Source: Microbacterium halotolerans
GTDB lineage: Bacteria; Actinomycetota; Actinomycetes; Actinomycetales; Microbacteriaceae
Reading direction: 5' to 3'
Length of the DNA stretch: 64,000 nucleotides
Assembly (NCBI RefSeq): GCF_003569805.1
Contig: NZ_KZ984051.1
Span: 971,606-1,035,605, forward strand
Position numbers and translations under genes: made by a program. Each line of letters begins with the position of its first letter. Within the stretch, counting starts at the first letter, position 1. Positions 53,263-62,517 of the stretch are shown here, one piece after another. Under the pieces are notes generated by a model. That model saw only the letters and a list, made by a program, of their open reading frames with translations, was not told the origin of the DNA and made no database searches.

Positions 53263-54291
53263 TCAGCGCGGCGGCGTCGAATCGCGGATGGCGAGCGATA
53301 GGGGCAGCGGGGGCGGCTGCGTCCACTCAGCAGCGACGACGGCACGAACGGCGGCCTCGCCGAGGCGTTCGAGCGGTGCGTTGACGGATGTGAGTGTGGG
53401 GGTGACGTCGCTGGCGAAGGGAATGCTGCCGAAACCGGCGACGGCGATGTCGTCGCCGATTCCGCGACCGGCGTCGCGGATGGCCGACATGGCGCCGATG
53501 GCGACGACGTCGGTGATGGCGAACACCACGGTGCCGGGGCGCACACCGTCTGTGAGCGCTGCCGACATGGCGTGGTATCCCTCGGCGCGGCTGAATCCGG
53601 TGCGCAGCACGCGAGGCGCATCGCCACCGGCGGTGCAGAAGCCCTCGGAGAATCCGGCCAGCCGGTCGTCACTGGTGACGAGCCCGTCGGCTGCTGCGAG
53701 GGCGATGGCGTCACGATAGCCGCGTCGGGCGAGCGTTCGGCCGAGTTCGAGCGCTCCGCCGCGATCGTCGATGGCGACTGTGCGGGCGTTCGTCGTGCCG
53801 GCCGGCGCTCCGATCGACACGATCGTGCCCCCGGCGGACTCGACGTCGTGCAGCATCGCCGTGAGCACGGCGCTGTCGGTGTGGCTGGAACGCGATGCGG
53901 CCAGGACGATGCCGCGGGGCCGCTGACCGCGCAGGTTGCGGACGAGGCGCGCTTCGCGTTCGGTCGCACGCTCAGTGATGCCGATCGTGAGCACGAGATT
54001 CTCGTCGTCGGCGGCATGCGCGACGCCGGATGCGATGCGGGAGAAGTACGGGTCGGCGATGTCGGCGACGAGAAGGGCGATCGTCGCAGAGGTGCCGCGC
54101 GCGGTGGCCTGGGCCGACAGGTTGGCGGAGTAGCCGAGTCGGTCTGCGACGGCTTCGACGCGCTCCCGGTAGGCGTCGGCGACGTTGCGGGTGGAGCCGT
54201 TGAGCACGCGCGATGCGGTGGCGAGCGACACTCCCGCTTCGCGGGCGACGTCCTGCAGCGTCGTCGCACGAGGTGCCGGGGCGTCTGACAT
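53263..54291 (-). CDS. LacI-family regulator of the quinoprotein/HAAT cluster
   Basis: 342 residues with LacI helix-turn-helix (TLQDVAREAGVSLATASRVL) and hinge, then an effector domain. Unusually, the second residue block of the recognition helix reads LATASRVLNGSTRN, so its operator should differ from those of the other two LacI proteins here. It is divergent from the quinoprotein gene, upstream of which two LacI-type sites are seen. ATG 54291 has only a weak ribosome site; upstream readings run into a dispersed repeat and are not coding. Confidence 0.88.
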   Translation of the reverse strand: MSDAPAPRATTLQDVAREAGVSLATASRVLNGSTRNVADAYRERVEAVADRLGYSANLSAQATARGTSATIALLVADIADPYFSRIASGVAHAADDENLVLTIGITERATEREARLVRNLRGQRPRGIVLAASRSSHTDSAVLTAMLHDVESAGGTIVSIGAPAGTTNARTVAIDDRGGALELGRTLARRGYRDAIALAAADGLVTSDDRLAGFSEGFCTAGGDAPRVLRTGFSRAEGYHAMSAALTDGVRPGTVVFAITDVVAIGAMSAIRDAGRGIGDDIAVAGFGSIPFASDVTPTLTSVNAPLERLGEAAVRAVVAAEWTQPPPLPLSLAIRDSTPPR

Positions 54292-54350
54292 GCCAGTCAG
54301 AGTACCGCGAAGTGTGCGACGACACCGTCTCGTGCGCGCGCCCAGGCTGC

Positions 54351-54418
54351 CGAGATGCGTACCTTTCGTCGAGATGCGCCGCTTTGGACGCCCGGATGTC
54401 GAAAACATGCGCATCTCG
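54351..54418 (+). repeat. 68-bp triple-word element, copy D
   Basis: Words at 54351-54360 (last base changed), 54370-54379 and inverted at 54409-54418. Unlike the other copies it lies between two divergent genes, 59 bp upstream of the lacI start, rather than just after a stop codon. Confidence 0.9.
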
Positions 54419-54467
54419 CGAGCACGGCAGGGGCGGGGCGGCCTCTCACGTCTGATCATGCCCACTG

Positions 54468-54517
54468 GGTAATCGCTTTCCGAAAAGGGGTGGTGCTTTC
54501 ATGGGATAGCGCTTACC
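54468..54517. promoter_or_regulatory. Pair of LacI-type operators upstream of the quinoprotein gene
   Basis: GGTAATCGCTTTCC (54468-54481) and GGATAGCGCTTACC (54504-54517) are imperfect palindromes with central CG. Their centres are 36 bp apart and they lie 40-89 bp before the ATG. Likely bound by the divergent LacI protein. Confidence 0.65.
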
Positions 54518-54556
54518 CTGAACGTGCTTGATCATTCCAAAGGCGGAAGGAACAGC

Positions 54557-57500
54557 ATGTCTCAGTTGGTGCGCAGGAACGTTCTTCGGGGCGCGACGGC
54601 CGTGACCGCAGCAGTGGCTATGGCCGTCGTCGGGTCAGTCAGCCCGGCTGCGGCCGAGGAACCGGAGTTCACAGAACACCTCACCTTCGAGTCCTACGCG
54701 CGGGAAGCGCTTGACGGACAGGACGGGTGGACCGCCGACGGTCCCGCAGAGGTCGTCGCGGGGCCGTTGAACGGCAACAACCAGGTGCTCGAGATGACCG
54801 GCGGCTCCCACCGTGCCTCGCGGGCGATCCCGGAGATCGCCGATGAGGACACGGGCACGCTGTTCTTCCGCTTCTATCGCTCGGGCAGCGTGGACACGTC
54901 GTTCGGCATCACCGACGTCGACCAGCCCACCACGTACACCGACAGCAGGGCGTACGTGAACAACCAGAACAGCGACACGATGCTCGCCCGCGACGGCGGC
55001 GCGTTCACGCCGGTCGGGAGCTGGTCCGAGAACGCCTGGCAGTGCGTCTGGGTCGTGGCCGACAACGCGTCGGACGAGATCGCCGTCTACAGCCAGGGCG
55101 GTGCCTACGAGGAGCAGACGCGCCTGCCGGACGGCGCGGCCGAGCAGTTCGGCTTCCGAGAGGATGTCTCAGGCAGTCTCGACCGGTTCTTCTGGATCAA
55201 CGGATCGAGCAGCGACGGGCAGCTCATGCTCGACGACGTCGCCGTCGACAACACGGGTGAGAACCTCGCCAACCCCACCGGCAACCCCGCCGACTGCGCT
55301 TACACGGGCGAGGCGGAGCAGCCGTTGCTGAACCCTCTGCCGGATCCCCGGCAGTCCACGCTGGGCATCGAGGTCGAAGAGCTCGCACAGCTCCCCGAGT
55401 CGCACACCACTCCGGAGACCGGGGACTCGCGCCTCGAGCGGCACAATCGCATCACGCACCTGGACGAGGTGCCCGACGACTCGGGCCGACTGATGGTGCC
55501 GGATATGAACGACATCCTCCACCTGGTCGACAAGGACACCGGTGATCACGTTCCCTACCTGAACGTGCGCGACCGCTTCATCGACAACTTCCATAACCAC
55601 GCCGGTCTCGGCACAGGTCTCGGCTTCGCCGAGTTCCATCCGGAGTTCGCCGAGAACGGCATCTTCTACACGGTGCACACGGAGGCGGGCAGCGCCCTGA
55701 CCGAGGACGACCCGGACTTCCCCGAGTACGGGACCACCGGCTACCACAGCGTGCTCACCGAGTGGACGGCTTCCGACCCGTCGGCGGAGACCTTCGAGGG
55801 CACCAGCCGCGAGCTGATGCGGTTCCCGTTCGCAGGTCGCGTCCACACGGTGCAGCAGATCGCGTTCAACCCGACGGTCGAGCCGGGCGACGCCGACTAC
55901 GGGAACCTCTACATCCTCGTCGGTGACGGAGGGAACGGTGTCGGCAACGACAACCCGCAGGACCCGGCGACTCCGCACGGCACGATCATGCGGGTCGACC
56001 CGCTCGGCTCCGACAGCGAGAACGGTCAGTACGGCGTTCCCGACGACAATCCGTTCCTCGATGAGCCCGGCGCGCTGCCGGAGATCTACGCCGTGGGGAT
56101 GCGCGACCCGCACCGGATCAGCTGGGACACCGGCGGCGAGCACCAGATGTACCTGGGGCACATCGGCGAATGGCAGGTGGAGTCGATCTACGAGGTCGAA
56201 GCCGGGGACAACTTCGGCTGGTCAGAGCGCGAGGGTCCGTTCCTCGCCGACAACCGGCAGATCTTCCCGCTCCCCGAAGGCGATGCCGAGCTCGGGTACA
56301 CCTACCCGGTCGCCGCATACGACCACAACCGCGACCCCGGCCAGACCGGCGACGCGGGTGTGGCCACCAACGGTGGCTTCGTCTACCGCGGCGGCATCGC
56401 CGAGCTGCAGGGGAAGTACCTGTTCACCGACCTCGTCCGAGGCTGGGTGCTCGCCACCGATCACGAGGACATGATCCGAAACGACGGCGATGTCGATGAT
56501 CTTGCCGAGATCTCCGAGCTGAGGGTGTTCGCCGACGGCGAGGAGACGACGTTCCAGGAGCTCGTCGGCGACGACCGGGTCGACCTGCGGTTCGGTTCGG
56601 ATGCCGACGGCGAGCTGTACCTGATCGCCAAGGCGAACGGCACCATCTGGAAGGTCACGGGCGCGCGCACGGTCAGTGCGCAGTCGCCGATCGTGCTGCC
56701 GGAGCTGGCCGACCGCGTCGTGGCGCACTACGACTTCGATCACCCGGTCGACGGTTCGGCCGCGTTCGAAGCAGACCAGGGCACATCCGGCACGGAGATC
56801 GAGTTGGTGAACGGCGGCACGGAGATGCGCGTCGCCGATGCGGCGTACCCCGGCGCAGGCGAAGCGCTGCAGACGCAGCAGATGAGCCCGGATGAGCAGT
56901 CGAACGACGACTGGAAGGCCGGTGTGCACAATCCGGATGGCGTGGAGTCGCTCTCAGGGCTGGCCGGGCTCGATTCCACGTCGGTGATGGGCTGGTTCAA
57001 ACCGACCGGTCTGCACCCCGCGCTGAACTCGAACACCGAAGACCCGGATGACCGCTACAACGCGATCGGTCTGGCCGGTGTGCTCACGGGCACCTCGGAC
57101 GGGCACGCCGTGCGCGCGCTGCTGGAGGTCATCCAGGTCGACGGCGAGCTGAAGATCGTCGCCCTGGCCCGACGCGTCGACGGCGAGGCCTCATGGACGT
57201 ATGCGGCTGACCTGCCGTGGGACGAGATCCTGGTGCGCGGCGAGTGGGCTCACCTCGCCGCCGGCTTCGACTTCGCCGCGGGAGAGATGCAGCTGTTCCT
57301 GAACGGCGAGGAGCTCGAAGGCGACTACACCAGCGCGGACAACCCGTGGGGCGAAGGCGCCACATCGCCGAGCGTTCCGGCCGGAATCAAGATCGGCGGG
57401 AGCTTCCCGCAGAACACTCGGGAGGCCAACCCCTTCACCGGGCGGATGGACGATCTGATGTTCCTCGACACGGCGCTGACCCCCGAGCAGGCGGCGGCGC

Positions 57501-58423
57501 AGTACGACATGTTCGACGTGCAGCCTCCCGCCGAGACGACGATCCCCGGATGCTCCTTCGACGAGGAGCTCACCGATCTGATGGCGGGCGAGAACTGGCA
57601 GCCGCGGACCCCGGAGCTGTGGGAGTTCCCGGGTGACGAGATCGTCCTGGCCGAGCCCGGCGGCAACCCGGACGACGGCATCCGCCGTCCGTTCGAGTAC
57701 GCCCTGCTCGACCACGAGCCGTTCGGATCGGTGCAGATGGAGGCGGACGTTCGCCTCGACGCCCCCGCCACGGTGAACAACCGCGACGTCATCCTGGTCT
57801 TCGGGCACCAGTCGGACACCGAGTACTACTACGCCCACCTCTCGCAGGACAACACGATCTATGCGCACAACGGCATCTTCAAGGTGGACGGCGCCGACCG
57901 GGAGCGCATCGATGACCAGTACGACGGCAGCGTGGGAGCGCCGCCGGCGGTCACCGATGAGGAATGGCACGACGTACGACTCGTCCACTGTGCCGAGACC
58001 GGTGAGATCGCCGTCTGGGTGGACGGGCTGGACCGGCCGCTGCTGACGGCGACGGACACCGCATTCGCCGAGGGCCGGGTCGGATTCGGCTCCTTCGACA
58101 ACACTGGACGGATGAGAGACCTGACGGTGTCGACGTCGGCGGACGAGCCGGTCGGCCCGGCCCTGGCGCTCAGCGACGAGTCGGTCAGGGCGCACTCCTC
58201 CGTGACGGCCACAGGCGCCGGGTTCGAACCGGGGGAGCACGTGTTCCTGCGGATCGACGGGCAGCCGGGCGTCGCCGCCCGCGTCTTCGCCGCCGACGAC
58301 GGCGCATTCGAGGTGGAGATGCGGATCCGTCCGAACACCTCACCGGGCGCGCATGAGGTCGTGGCCACCGGGCGCAGCTCGGGCGCGGAGGCCCGCGTGA
58401 CTCTGGAGGTGCTGCCCCGATAG
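54557..58423 (+). CDS. Secreted multidomain quinoprotein (glucose/sorbosone dehydrogenase-like) with lectin-like domains
   Basis: 1288 residues. A signal peptide ends SPAAA. An N-terminal beta-sandwich (about 35-230) is followed by a six-bladed glucose/sorbosone dehydrogenase-type propeller (about 305-700). Recognisable parts are FHNHAGLGTGLGFAEFHPEF, ILVGDGGNGVGND and GHIGEWQVESIYEVEAGDNFGW, the last near the PQQ/calcium site. A LamG-like domain (about 720-985), a second ConA-like domain (about 1010-1190) and an Ig-like tail (about 1200-1288) follow. No membrane anchor or sorting signal, so it is secreted. It probably oxidises or binds a polysaccharide-derived sugar. GGAAGGA precedes ATG 54557. 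Whether PQQ is used is not certain. Confidence 0.85.
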   Translation: MSQLVRRNVLRGATAVTAAVAMAVVGSVSPAAAEEPEFTEHLTFESYAREALDGQDGWTADGPAEVVAGPLNGNNQVLEMTGGSHRASRAIPEIADEDTGTLFFRFYRSGSVDTSFGITDVDQPTTYTDSRAYVNNQNSDTMLARDGGAFTPVGSWSENAWQCVWVVADNASDEIAVYSQGGAYEEQTRLPDGAAEQFGFREDVSGSLDRFFWINGSSSDGQLMLDDVAVDNTGENLANPTGNPADCAYTGEAEQPLLNPLPDPRQSTLGIEVEELAQLPESHTTPETGDSRLERHNRITHLDEVPDDSGRLMVPDMNDILHLVDKDTGDHVPYLNVRDRFIDNFHNHAGLGTGLGFAEFHPEFAENGIFYTVHTEAGSALTEDDPDFPEYGTTGYHSVLTEWTASDPSAETFEGTSRELMRFPFAGRVHTVQQIAFNPTVEPGDADYGNLYILVGDGGNGVGNDNPQDPATPHGTIMRVDPLGSDSENGQYGVPDDNPFLDEPGALPEIYAVGMRDPHRISWDTGGEHQMYLGHIGEWQVESIYEVEAGDNFGWSEREGPFLADNRQIFPLPEGDAELGYTYPVAAYDHNRDPGQTGDAGVATNGGFVYRGGIAELQGKYLFTDLVRGWVLATDHEDMIRNDGDVDDLAEISELRVFADGEETTFQELVGDDRVDLRFGSDADGELYLIAKANGTIWKVTGARTVSAQSPIVLPELADRVVAHYDFDHPVDGSAAFEADQGTSGTEIELVNGGTEMRVADAAYPGAGEALQTQQMSPDEQSNDDWKAGVHNPDGVESLSGLAGLDSTSVMGWFKPTGLHPALNSNTEDPDDRYNAIGLAGVLTGTSDGHAVRALLEVIQVDGELKIVALARRVDGEASWTYAADLPWDEILVRGEWAHLAAGFDFAAGEMQLFLNGEELEGDYTSADNPWGEGATSPSVPAGIKIGGSFPQNTREANPFTGRMDDLMFLDTALTPEQAAAQYDMFDVQPPAETTIPGCSFDEELTDLMAGENWQPRTPELWEFPGDEIVLAEPGGNPDDGIRRPFEYALLDHEPFGSVQMEADVRLDAPATVNNRDVILVFGHQSDTEYYYAHLSQDNTIYAHNGIFKVDGADRERIDDQYDGSVGAPPAVTDEEWHDVRLVHCAETGEIAVWVDGLDRPLLTATDTAFAEGRVGFGSFDNTGRMRDLTVSTSADEPVGPALALSDESVRAHSSVTATGAGFEPGEHVFLRIDGQPGVAARVFAADDGAFEVEMRIRPNTSPGAHEVVATGRSSGAEARVTLEVLPR

Positions 58424-58439
58424 AGCAGGCACCCGCAGC

Positions 58440-58471
58440 GCGGCGACGGACGAAACGAGGATCGTCGCCGC
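58440..58471 (+). terminator. Hairpin between quinoprotein and binding-protein genes
   Basis: GCGGCGACG (58440-58448) and CGTCGCCGC (58463-58471) form a perfect 9-bp stem with a 14-nt loop, 16 nt after the stop. It may end or attenuate the quinoprotein transcript before the transporter genes. Confidence 0.55.
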
Positions 58472-58540
58472 AGCACCGAACCACACGCGGCGCCGCACGG
58501 CGCACGTGAGCACAGTTCCCACATCAATGAGGAGGATGGG

Positions 58541-59758
58541 ATGTCGAAGAGGAGAGTTGTCGGTTCTGCGGCCGTGACGGCCGTAGCAGCCATGGCGCTC
58601 GTCGCCTGCAGCGGAGGCGACGGAGGAGGCGACGCAGCGGATGATCCGATCGTCGTCGGCATATCGCTGCCGCTGACAGGTGACTTCGCCGAGCCCGGGC
58701 AGGGCGTGCAGGCGGGGTATGAAACGTGGGCGAAGGTGGTCAACGACGGCGGCGGCCTGCTGGGGCGCGAAGTGGAGCTGAAGATCCTGGATGATGCGTC
58801 GGATGCCGACCGCGTGGTGCAGGACTACGAGGCCCTGATCGCACAGGACCAGGTCGATCTCGTCGTCGGACCGTTCTCCACCCGCTTGGTCGTGCCGGCC
58901 TCCCGCGTCGCAAACGAGTACGGGATGCTGTTCGTGGAGCCGGCGGCTGCGGCGGTGGAGGTGTTCGAGAACGGCTTCGACAACATCTTCTACGCCGCTC
59001 CAGCCATCGCGCCCGACCACTACAACCACCTGGTGGAGTACATCCTCGCCCTGCCGGAGGACGAGCGCCCGCAGACGATGGGCGTCGCGGCGATGGACGA
59101 CCCGTTCGCACAGGGAACCGCATACGGCCTGCGCGATCAGCTCGAAGAGGCCGGCGTGGAGGTGGTGGTGGATGAGGTCTACCCGCCCAACCACACCGAC
59201 TTCTCCGGTGTCGCCGCGGCGATCGCCGACGCCGATCCGGATCTGATCGTCGGCGGCTCGCAGTACCAGGACGGTGTGAACCTGATTCTGGCGCTGCAGC
59301 AGCTCAACTATCAGCCCCGGATGGTGGCCTTCTCCGGCGCCCCGACGAACGCGGAGTTCAGCGAGGCGATCGGCGGCGGCGTCGACGGGATCCTCGCGCC
59401 GACAGGCTACGACAATCAGGCGCCGTGGCCCTCGAACGAGGAGTTCGTCGCGGCGCACGAGGCGCTGCACGGTGAGGCGCCCCAGGAGGACGAGGCCAAC
59501 GCGTACACGGCCGGCCAGGTGGTGGCCGCTGCGGTGGAGGAGATCGGCTGCGCCGAACAGGGTGAGTGCCAGCAGCAGCTGATCGACTACCTGCACGGCG
59601 CCACGGTGGACACCGTCGTCGGTCCGCTCGCGTGGGACGACGCGGGCAGGCCGGATGGGGCGCACCTGATCCTGCAGTACGTGGACGGCGAGATCACCAC
59701 GGTGCTGCCGGAGGACGTGGCTGAGACCGAGCTCGTGCACCCGAAGCCGAAGTGGTGA
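58541..59758 (+). CDS. HAAT-type ABC transporter substrate-binding lipoprotein (LivK-like)
   Basis: 405 residues. Lipobox ALVAC, Gly/Asp linker, then a type I two-lobe domain starting IVVGISLPLTGDFAEPGQGV, as in Leu/Ile/Val, amide and urea binding proteins. A CAEQGECQQQL segment may hold a disulfide. GAGGAGG lies five bases before ATG 58541. Its four partner genes follow with overlaps. HAAT proteins usually bind amino acids, amides or aromatic acids, so presence beside a sugar dehydrogenase under LacI control is odd. Confidence 0.9.
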   Translation: MSKRRVVGSAAVTAVAAMALVACSGGDGGGDAADDPIVVGISLPLTGDFAEPGQGVQAGYETWAKVVNDGGGLLGREVELKILDDASDADRVVQDYEALIAQDQVDLVVGPFSTRLVVPASRVANEYGMLFVEPAAAAVEVFENGFDNIFYAAPAIAPDHYNHLVEYILALPEDERPQTMGVAAMDDPFAQGTAYGLRDQLEEAGVEVVVDEVYPPNHTDFSGVAAAIADADPDLIVGGSQYQDGVNLILALQQLNYQPRMVAFSGAPTNAEFSEAIGGGVDGILAPTGYDNQAPWPSNEEFVAAHEALHGEAPQEDEANAYTAGQVVAAAVEEIGCAEQGECQQQLIDYLHGATVDTVVGPLAWDDAGRPDGAHLILQYVDGEITTVLPEDVAETELVHPKPKW

Positions 59759-59761
59759 CCG

Positions 59762-60646
59762 GTGACCGGCGCCCTTCTCTTCCAAAGCCTGATCCTGGGC
59801 ATACTGCTGGGAGGGCTGTACGCCCTCCTGGCAGCGGGCCTGACGCTCTACTTCGGGGTCATGCGCGTGGTGATGCTCGCCCATGCGGCGTTCGTCATGC
59901 TCGCGGCGTACATCGCCTGGTTCTTGACCACTCGGACCGGGTTGGATCCGATGCTCTCGCTGGTGATCAGCGTGCCGCTGTTCTTCGTGCTCGGGTACGC
60001 GATCCAGCGATGGCTCATCTCGCGGCTGAAACCGGCGACGATGACGATGATGTCGGTCCTGATCACCTTCGCCCTCGCGCTGCTCATCGAGGGCGGCCTC
60101 GGCATGGCCTTCACCGGCACCCAGCGCCGGCTCGATCTGTCGTACGGCACCTCGAGCCTGAACCTGTTCGGGGCGTCGATTCCCATCGTGCAGATCATCT
60201 CGTTCGGGCTGGCCGCCCTCAGCCTGGCCAGCCTGTACCTGCTGATGAAGAAGTCGAAGTTCGGGCAGGCGCTGCGGGCCACGATCCAGCATCCGGAAGC
60301 GGCCCGCCTTGTCGGCATCGACACCGGCAGGGTCGCGGGCCTCGGCTTCGGACTCGGCCTGGCCACCGCGGCAGTGGGCGGCGTGGCGATGTCGCTGCAG
60401 TACACGATCTTCCCGTCTCTGCACTGGCACTGGATCGGCCCGCTGATGGCGATCATCGTGGTGGGCGGGCTCGGGTCGATACCCGGTGCGGCCATCGCCG
60501 CGATGCTGCTCGGCATCATCCGGGTCATGCTCGAGATTCCGCTCGGCCCCACGTGGGCCCAGACCATCTTCTACGTCGCGCTGTTCGTCACTCTGATGGT
60601 TCGGCCGCAAGGATTCTTTGGAGGTCGTCTTGCGCAACGCTTCTGA
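59762..60646 (+). CDS. HAAT ABC transporter permease (LivH-like)
   Basis: 294 residues, about eight membrane helices, with the family start LILGILLGGLYALLAAGLTLYFGVMRVVMLAH and the ATPase-contact loop GIDTGRVAGLGFGLGLATA. Start GTG 59762, three bases after the binding-protein stop. It pairs with the LivM-like permease encoded next. Confidence 0.9.
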   Translation: MTGALLFQSLILGILLGGLYALLAAGLTLYFGVMRVVMLAHAAFVMLAAYIAWFLTTRTGLDPMLSLVISVPLFFVLGYAIQRWLISRLKPATMTMMSVLITFALALLIEGGLGMAFTGTQRRLDLSYGTSSLNLFGASIPIVQIISFGLAALSLASLYLLMKKSKFGQALRATIQHPEAARLVGIDTGRVAGLGFGLGLATAAVGGVAMSLQYTIFPSLHWHWIGPLMAIIVVGGLGSIPGAAIAAMLLGIIRVMLEIPLGPTWAQTIFYVALFVTLMVRPQGFFGGRLAQRF

Positions 60647-61781
60647 TACCGGATCCCCTGCCGTGACCTCGCGACTGGCGTTCCTGACCGGCAACGGCAC
60701 CAGCAGGTGGCGCCCGCTCGTCGCCATCGCCGTCGTGATCGCGATTCTCGCGCTGTGGCCGCTGGTCGCACCGAACCCGTACATGCTCAGTGTGGGCGTG
60801 ATCGTGCTCTATCACGCGGTGCTGGCGACATCGTGGAACGTGATGGGCGGCTTCACCGGGTACATCTCCATCGGGCACGCGGCCTTCTTCGGGGTCGGCG
60901 CCTACGGCACCGGACTGCTGGTCATCCACACCGGGATGAACTTCCTGCTCGCGACGCTGATCGCCGCGATCGGCACGGCGATTCTGACCATCCCCGTCGG
61001 GATGGCGGCGCTGCGGGTGCGCGGCGCCTCGTTCGTGATCGTGACGATCGCTCTCGTGCTGGTGCTGCTGCTCGTCTTCCAGAGCATGGGGTCGGTGACC
61101 GGCGGGTCGGATGGCCTCGTCGTGCCGCGTCCGTTCCCGGATCTGCTGCGGCCGGAGCATCACAGGGTCTTTTTCTTCCTGTTCCTCGGCCTGCTGACGC
61201 TGTGCCTGCTGGTGTGGACGTTCATCGACAGGTCGCGGTTCGGCGCGGCGCTGAAATCGGTGCGCGAAGACGAGGACAAGGCCGAATCGCTCGGGTCGCC
61301 GACCGCGGCCCTGAAGCTGACGGCCTTCGTGATCTCTGCCGGGCTCACCGCGATCTGCGGCGGCTTCTACGCCGTCTGGTTCGGGGACCTCGATCCGGTG
61401 TTCCAGTTCGACATCGTGCTCTGCTCCACCATCGTGCTGATGGCGCTGTTCGGCGGCAACCGATATCTGTTCGGACCGCTGCTGGGAGCGATCGTCGTCA
61501 GCGGGGCGGAGGAGTACTTCGTGCTCAACTTCGGCGACACCCAGTTCCACCTCATCGCCCTCGGTCTGCTGCTGGCGATCGTGGTCCTGTTCCTGCCGGA
61601 CGGCGTGCTCACCGGAATCGCACAGCTCATCGCGCGGCTGCGACCGCAGGCGGCGTCGATCAGCGAGCTCTCTGCGGGGGAGCTGGCGGATCAGCGCGCG
61701 GGGCGAGAAGCGGATGCTCCGGAAGGCGGCAGCGGTGCAGCCGATGCACGCGACGCGACGAAAGGGGCGCCCCGTGAGTGA
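60630..61781 (+). CDS. HAAT ABC transporter permease (LivM-like)
   Basis: 383 residues with about ten helices, the LivM motif SWNVMGGFTGYISIGHAAFFGVGAY, and a 40-residue charged C-terminal tail. I place the start at TTG 60630 because GGAGG lies five bases before it. The gene overlaps its predecessor by 17 bp. The tail (ADQRAGREADAPEGG) is low complexity and not family-conserved. Confidence 0.88.
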   Translation: MRNASDTGSPAVTSRLAFLTGNGTSRWRPLVAIAVVIAILALWPLVAPNPYMLSVGVIVLYHAVLATSWNVMGGFTGYISIGHAAFFGVGAYGTGLLVIHTGMNFLLATLIAAIGTAILTIPVGMAALRVRGASFVIVTIALVLVLLLVFQSMGSVTGGSDGLVVPRPFPDLLRPEHHRVFFFLFLGLLTLCLLVWTFIDRSRFGAALKSVREDEDKAESLGSPTAALKLTAFVISAGLTAICGGFYAVWFGDLDPVFQFDIVLCSTIVLMALFGGNRYLFGPLLGAIVVSGAEEYFVLNFGDTQFHLIALGLLLAIVVLFLPDGVLTGIAQLIARLRPQAASISELSAGELADQRAGREADAPEGGSGAADARDATKGAPRE

Positions 61782-62517
61782 GACTCCCGTCATCCTCCAG
61801 ACCCGTGATCTGCGCAAGTCGTTCGGCGGTGTGCACGCTGTCGACGGCGCCACCACGACCTTCTACGAGGGCAAGATCAACGGCCTGATCGGGCCGAACG
61901 GTTCGGGCAAGACGACGTTCTTCAACTGCGTCACCGGCATGATCCGTCCCGATTCCGGCACGATCACGATGCACGGCCGCAACGTCACGGGCTGGGCGCC
62001 GCATCGCATCGCCAGGGCGGGTCTGGGGCGCAGCTTCCAGCTGTGCCGCGTCTTTCCCCGGATGACGGTGCTGGAGAACATGCTGGCGGCCGTGCAGCCG
62101 GCGTCGTTGCGCGAATACATCGGCAACGCTCATCATCGCCGTACGGTCGAGCGGGCCAGGGCCATGCTCGAACGCGTGGGAATCGACCATCTGGAGAACT
62201 CCGAGGCGCGCGACATCTCGTACGGGCAGCAGAAGCTGCTCGAACTCGGCTCCACGTTGATGACCGATCCGCCGTTCGTGATGCTGGACGAACCGGCGGG
62301 AGGCGTGAATCCGTCGCTGATCGAACGCATCGCGGTGCTGGTGCGCGAACTCAATTCCGAAGGCACGACGTTCCTGATCGTGGAGCACAACATGGATCTG
62401 ATCATGAGCCTGTGCGATCAGATCGTGGTCTTCGACCGGGGTGCGCAGATCGCCGCCGGAACCCCGGATGTGGTCCAGTCCGATCCGAAGGTCTTGGAGG
62501 CATACCTTGGCGTCTGA
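61774..62517 (+). CDS. HAAT ABC transporter ATPase (LivG-like)
   Basis: 247 residues. Walker A GPNGSGKTT (40-48), the LivG-specific LGRSFQLCRVFPRMTVLENM segment, signature ISYGQQKLLELG and Walker B VMLDEPAGGVNP. Start GTG 61774 with AAAGGGG six bases upstream, overlapping the permease stop by 8 bp. It works as a heterodimer with the following LivF-like subunit. Confidence 0.9.
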   Translation: MSETPVILQTRDLRKSFGGVHAVDGATTTFYEGKINGLIGPNGSGKTTFFNCVTGMIRPDSGTITMHGRNVTGWAPHRIARAGLGRSFQLCRVFPRMTVLENMLAAVQPASLREYIGNAHHRRTVERARAMLERVGIDHLENSEARDISYGQQKLLELGSTLMTDPPFVMLDEPAGGVNPSLIERIAVLVRELNSEGTTFLIVEHNMDLIMSLCDQIVVFDRGAQIAAGTPDVVQSDPKVLEAYLGV

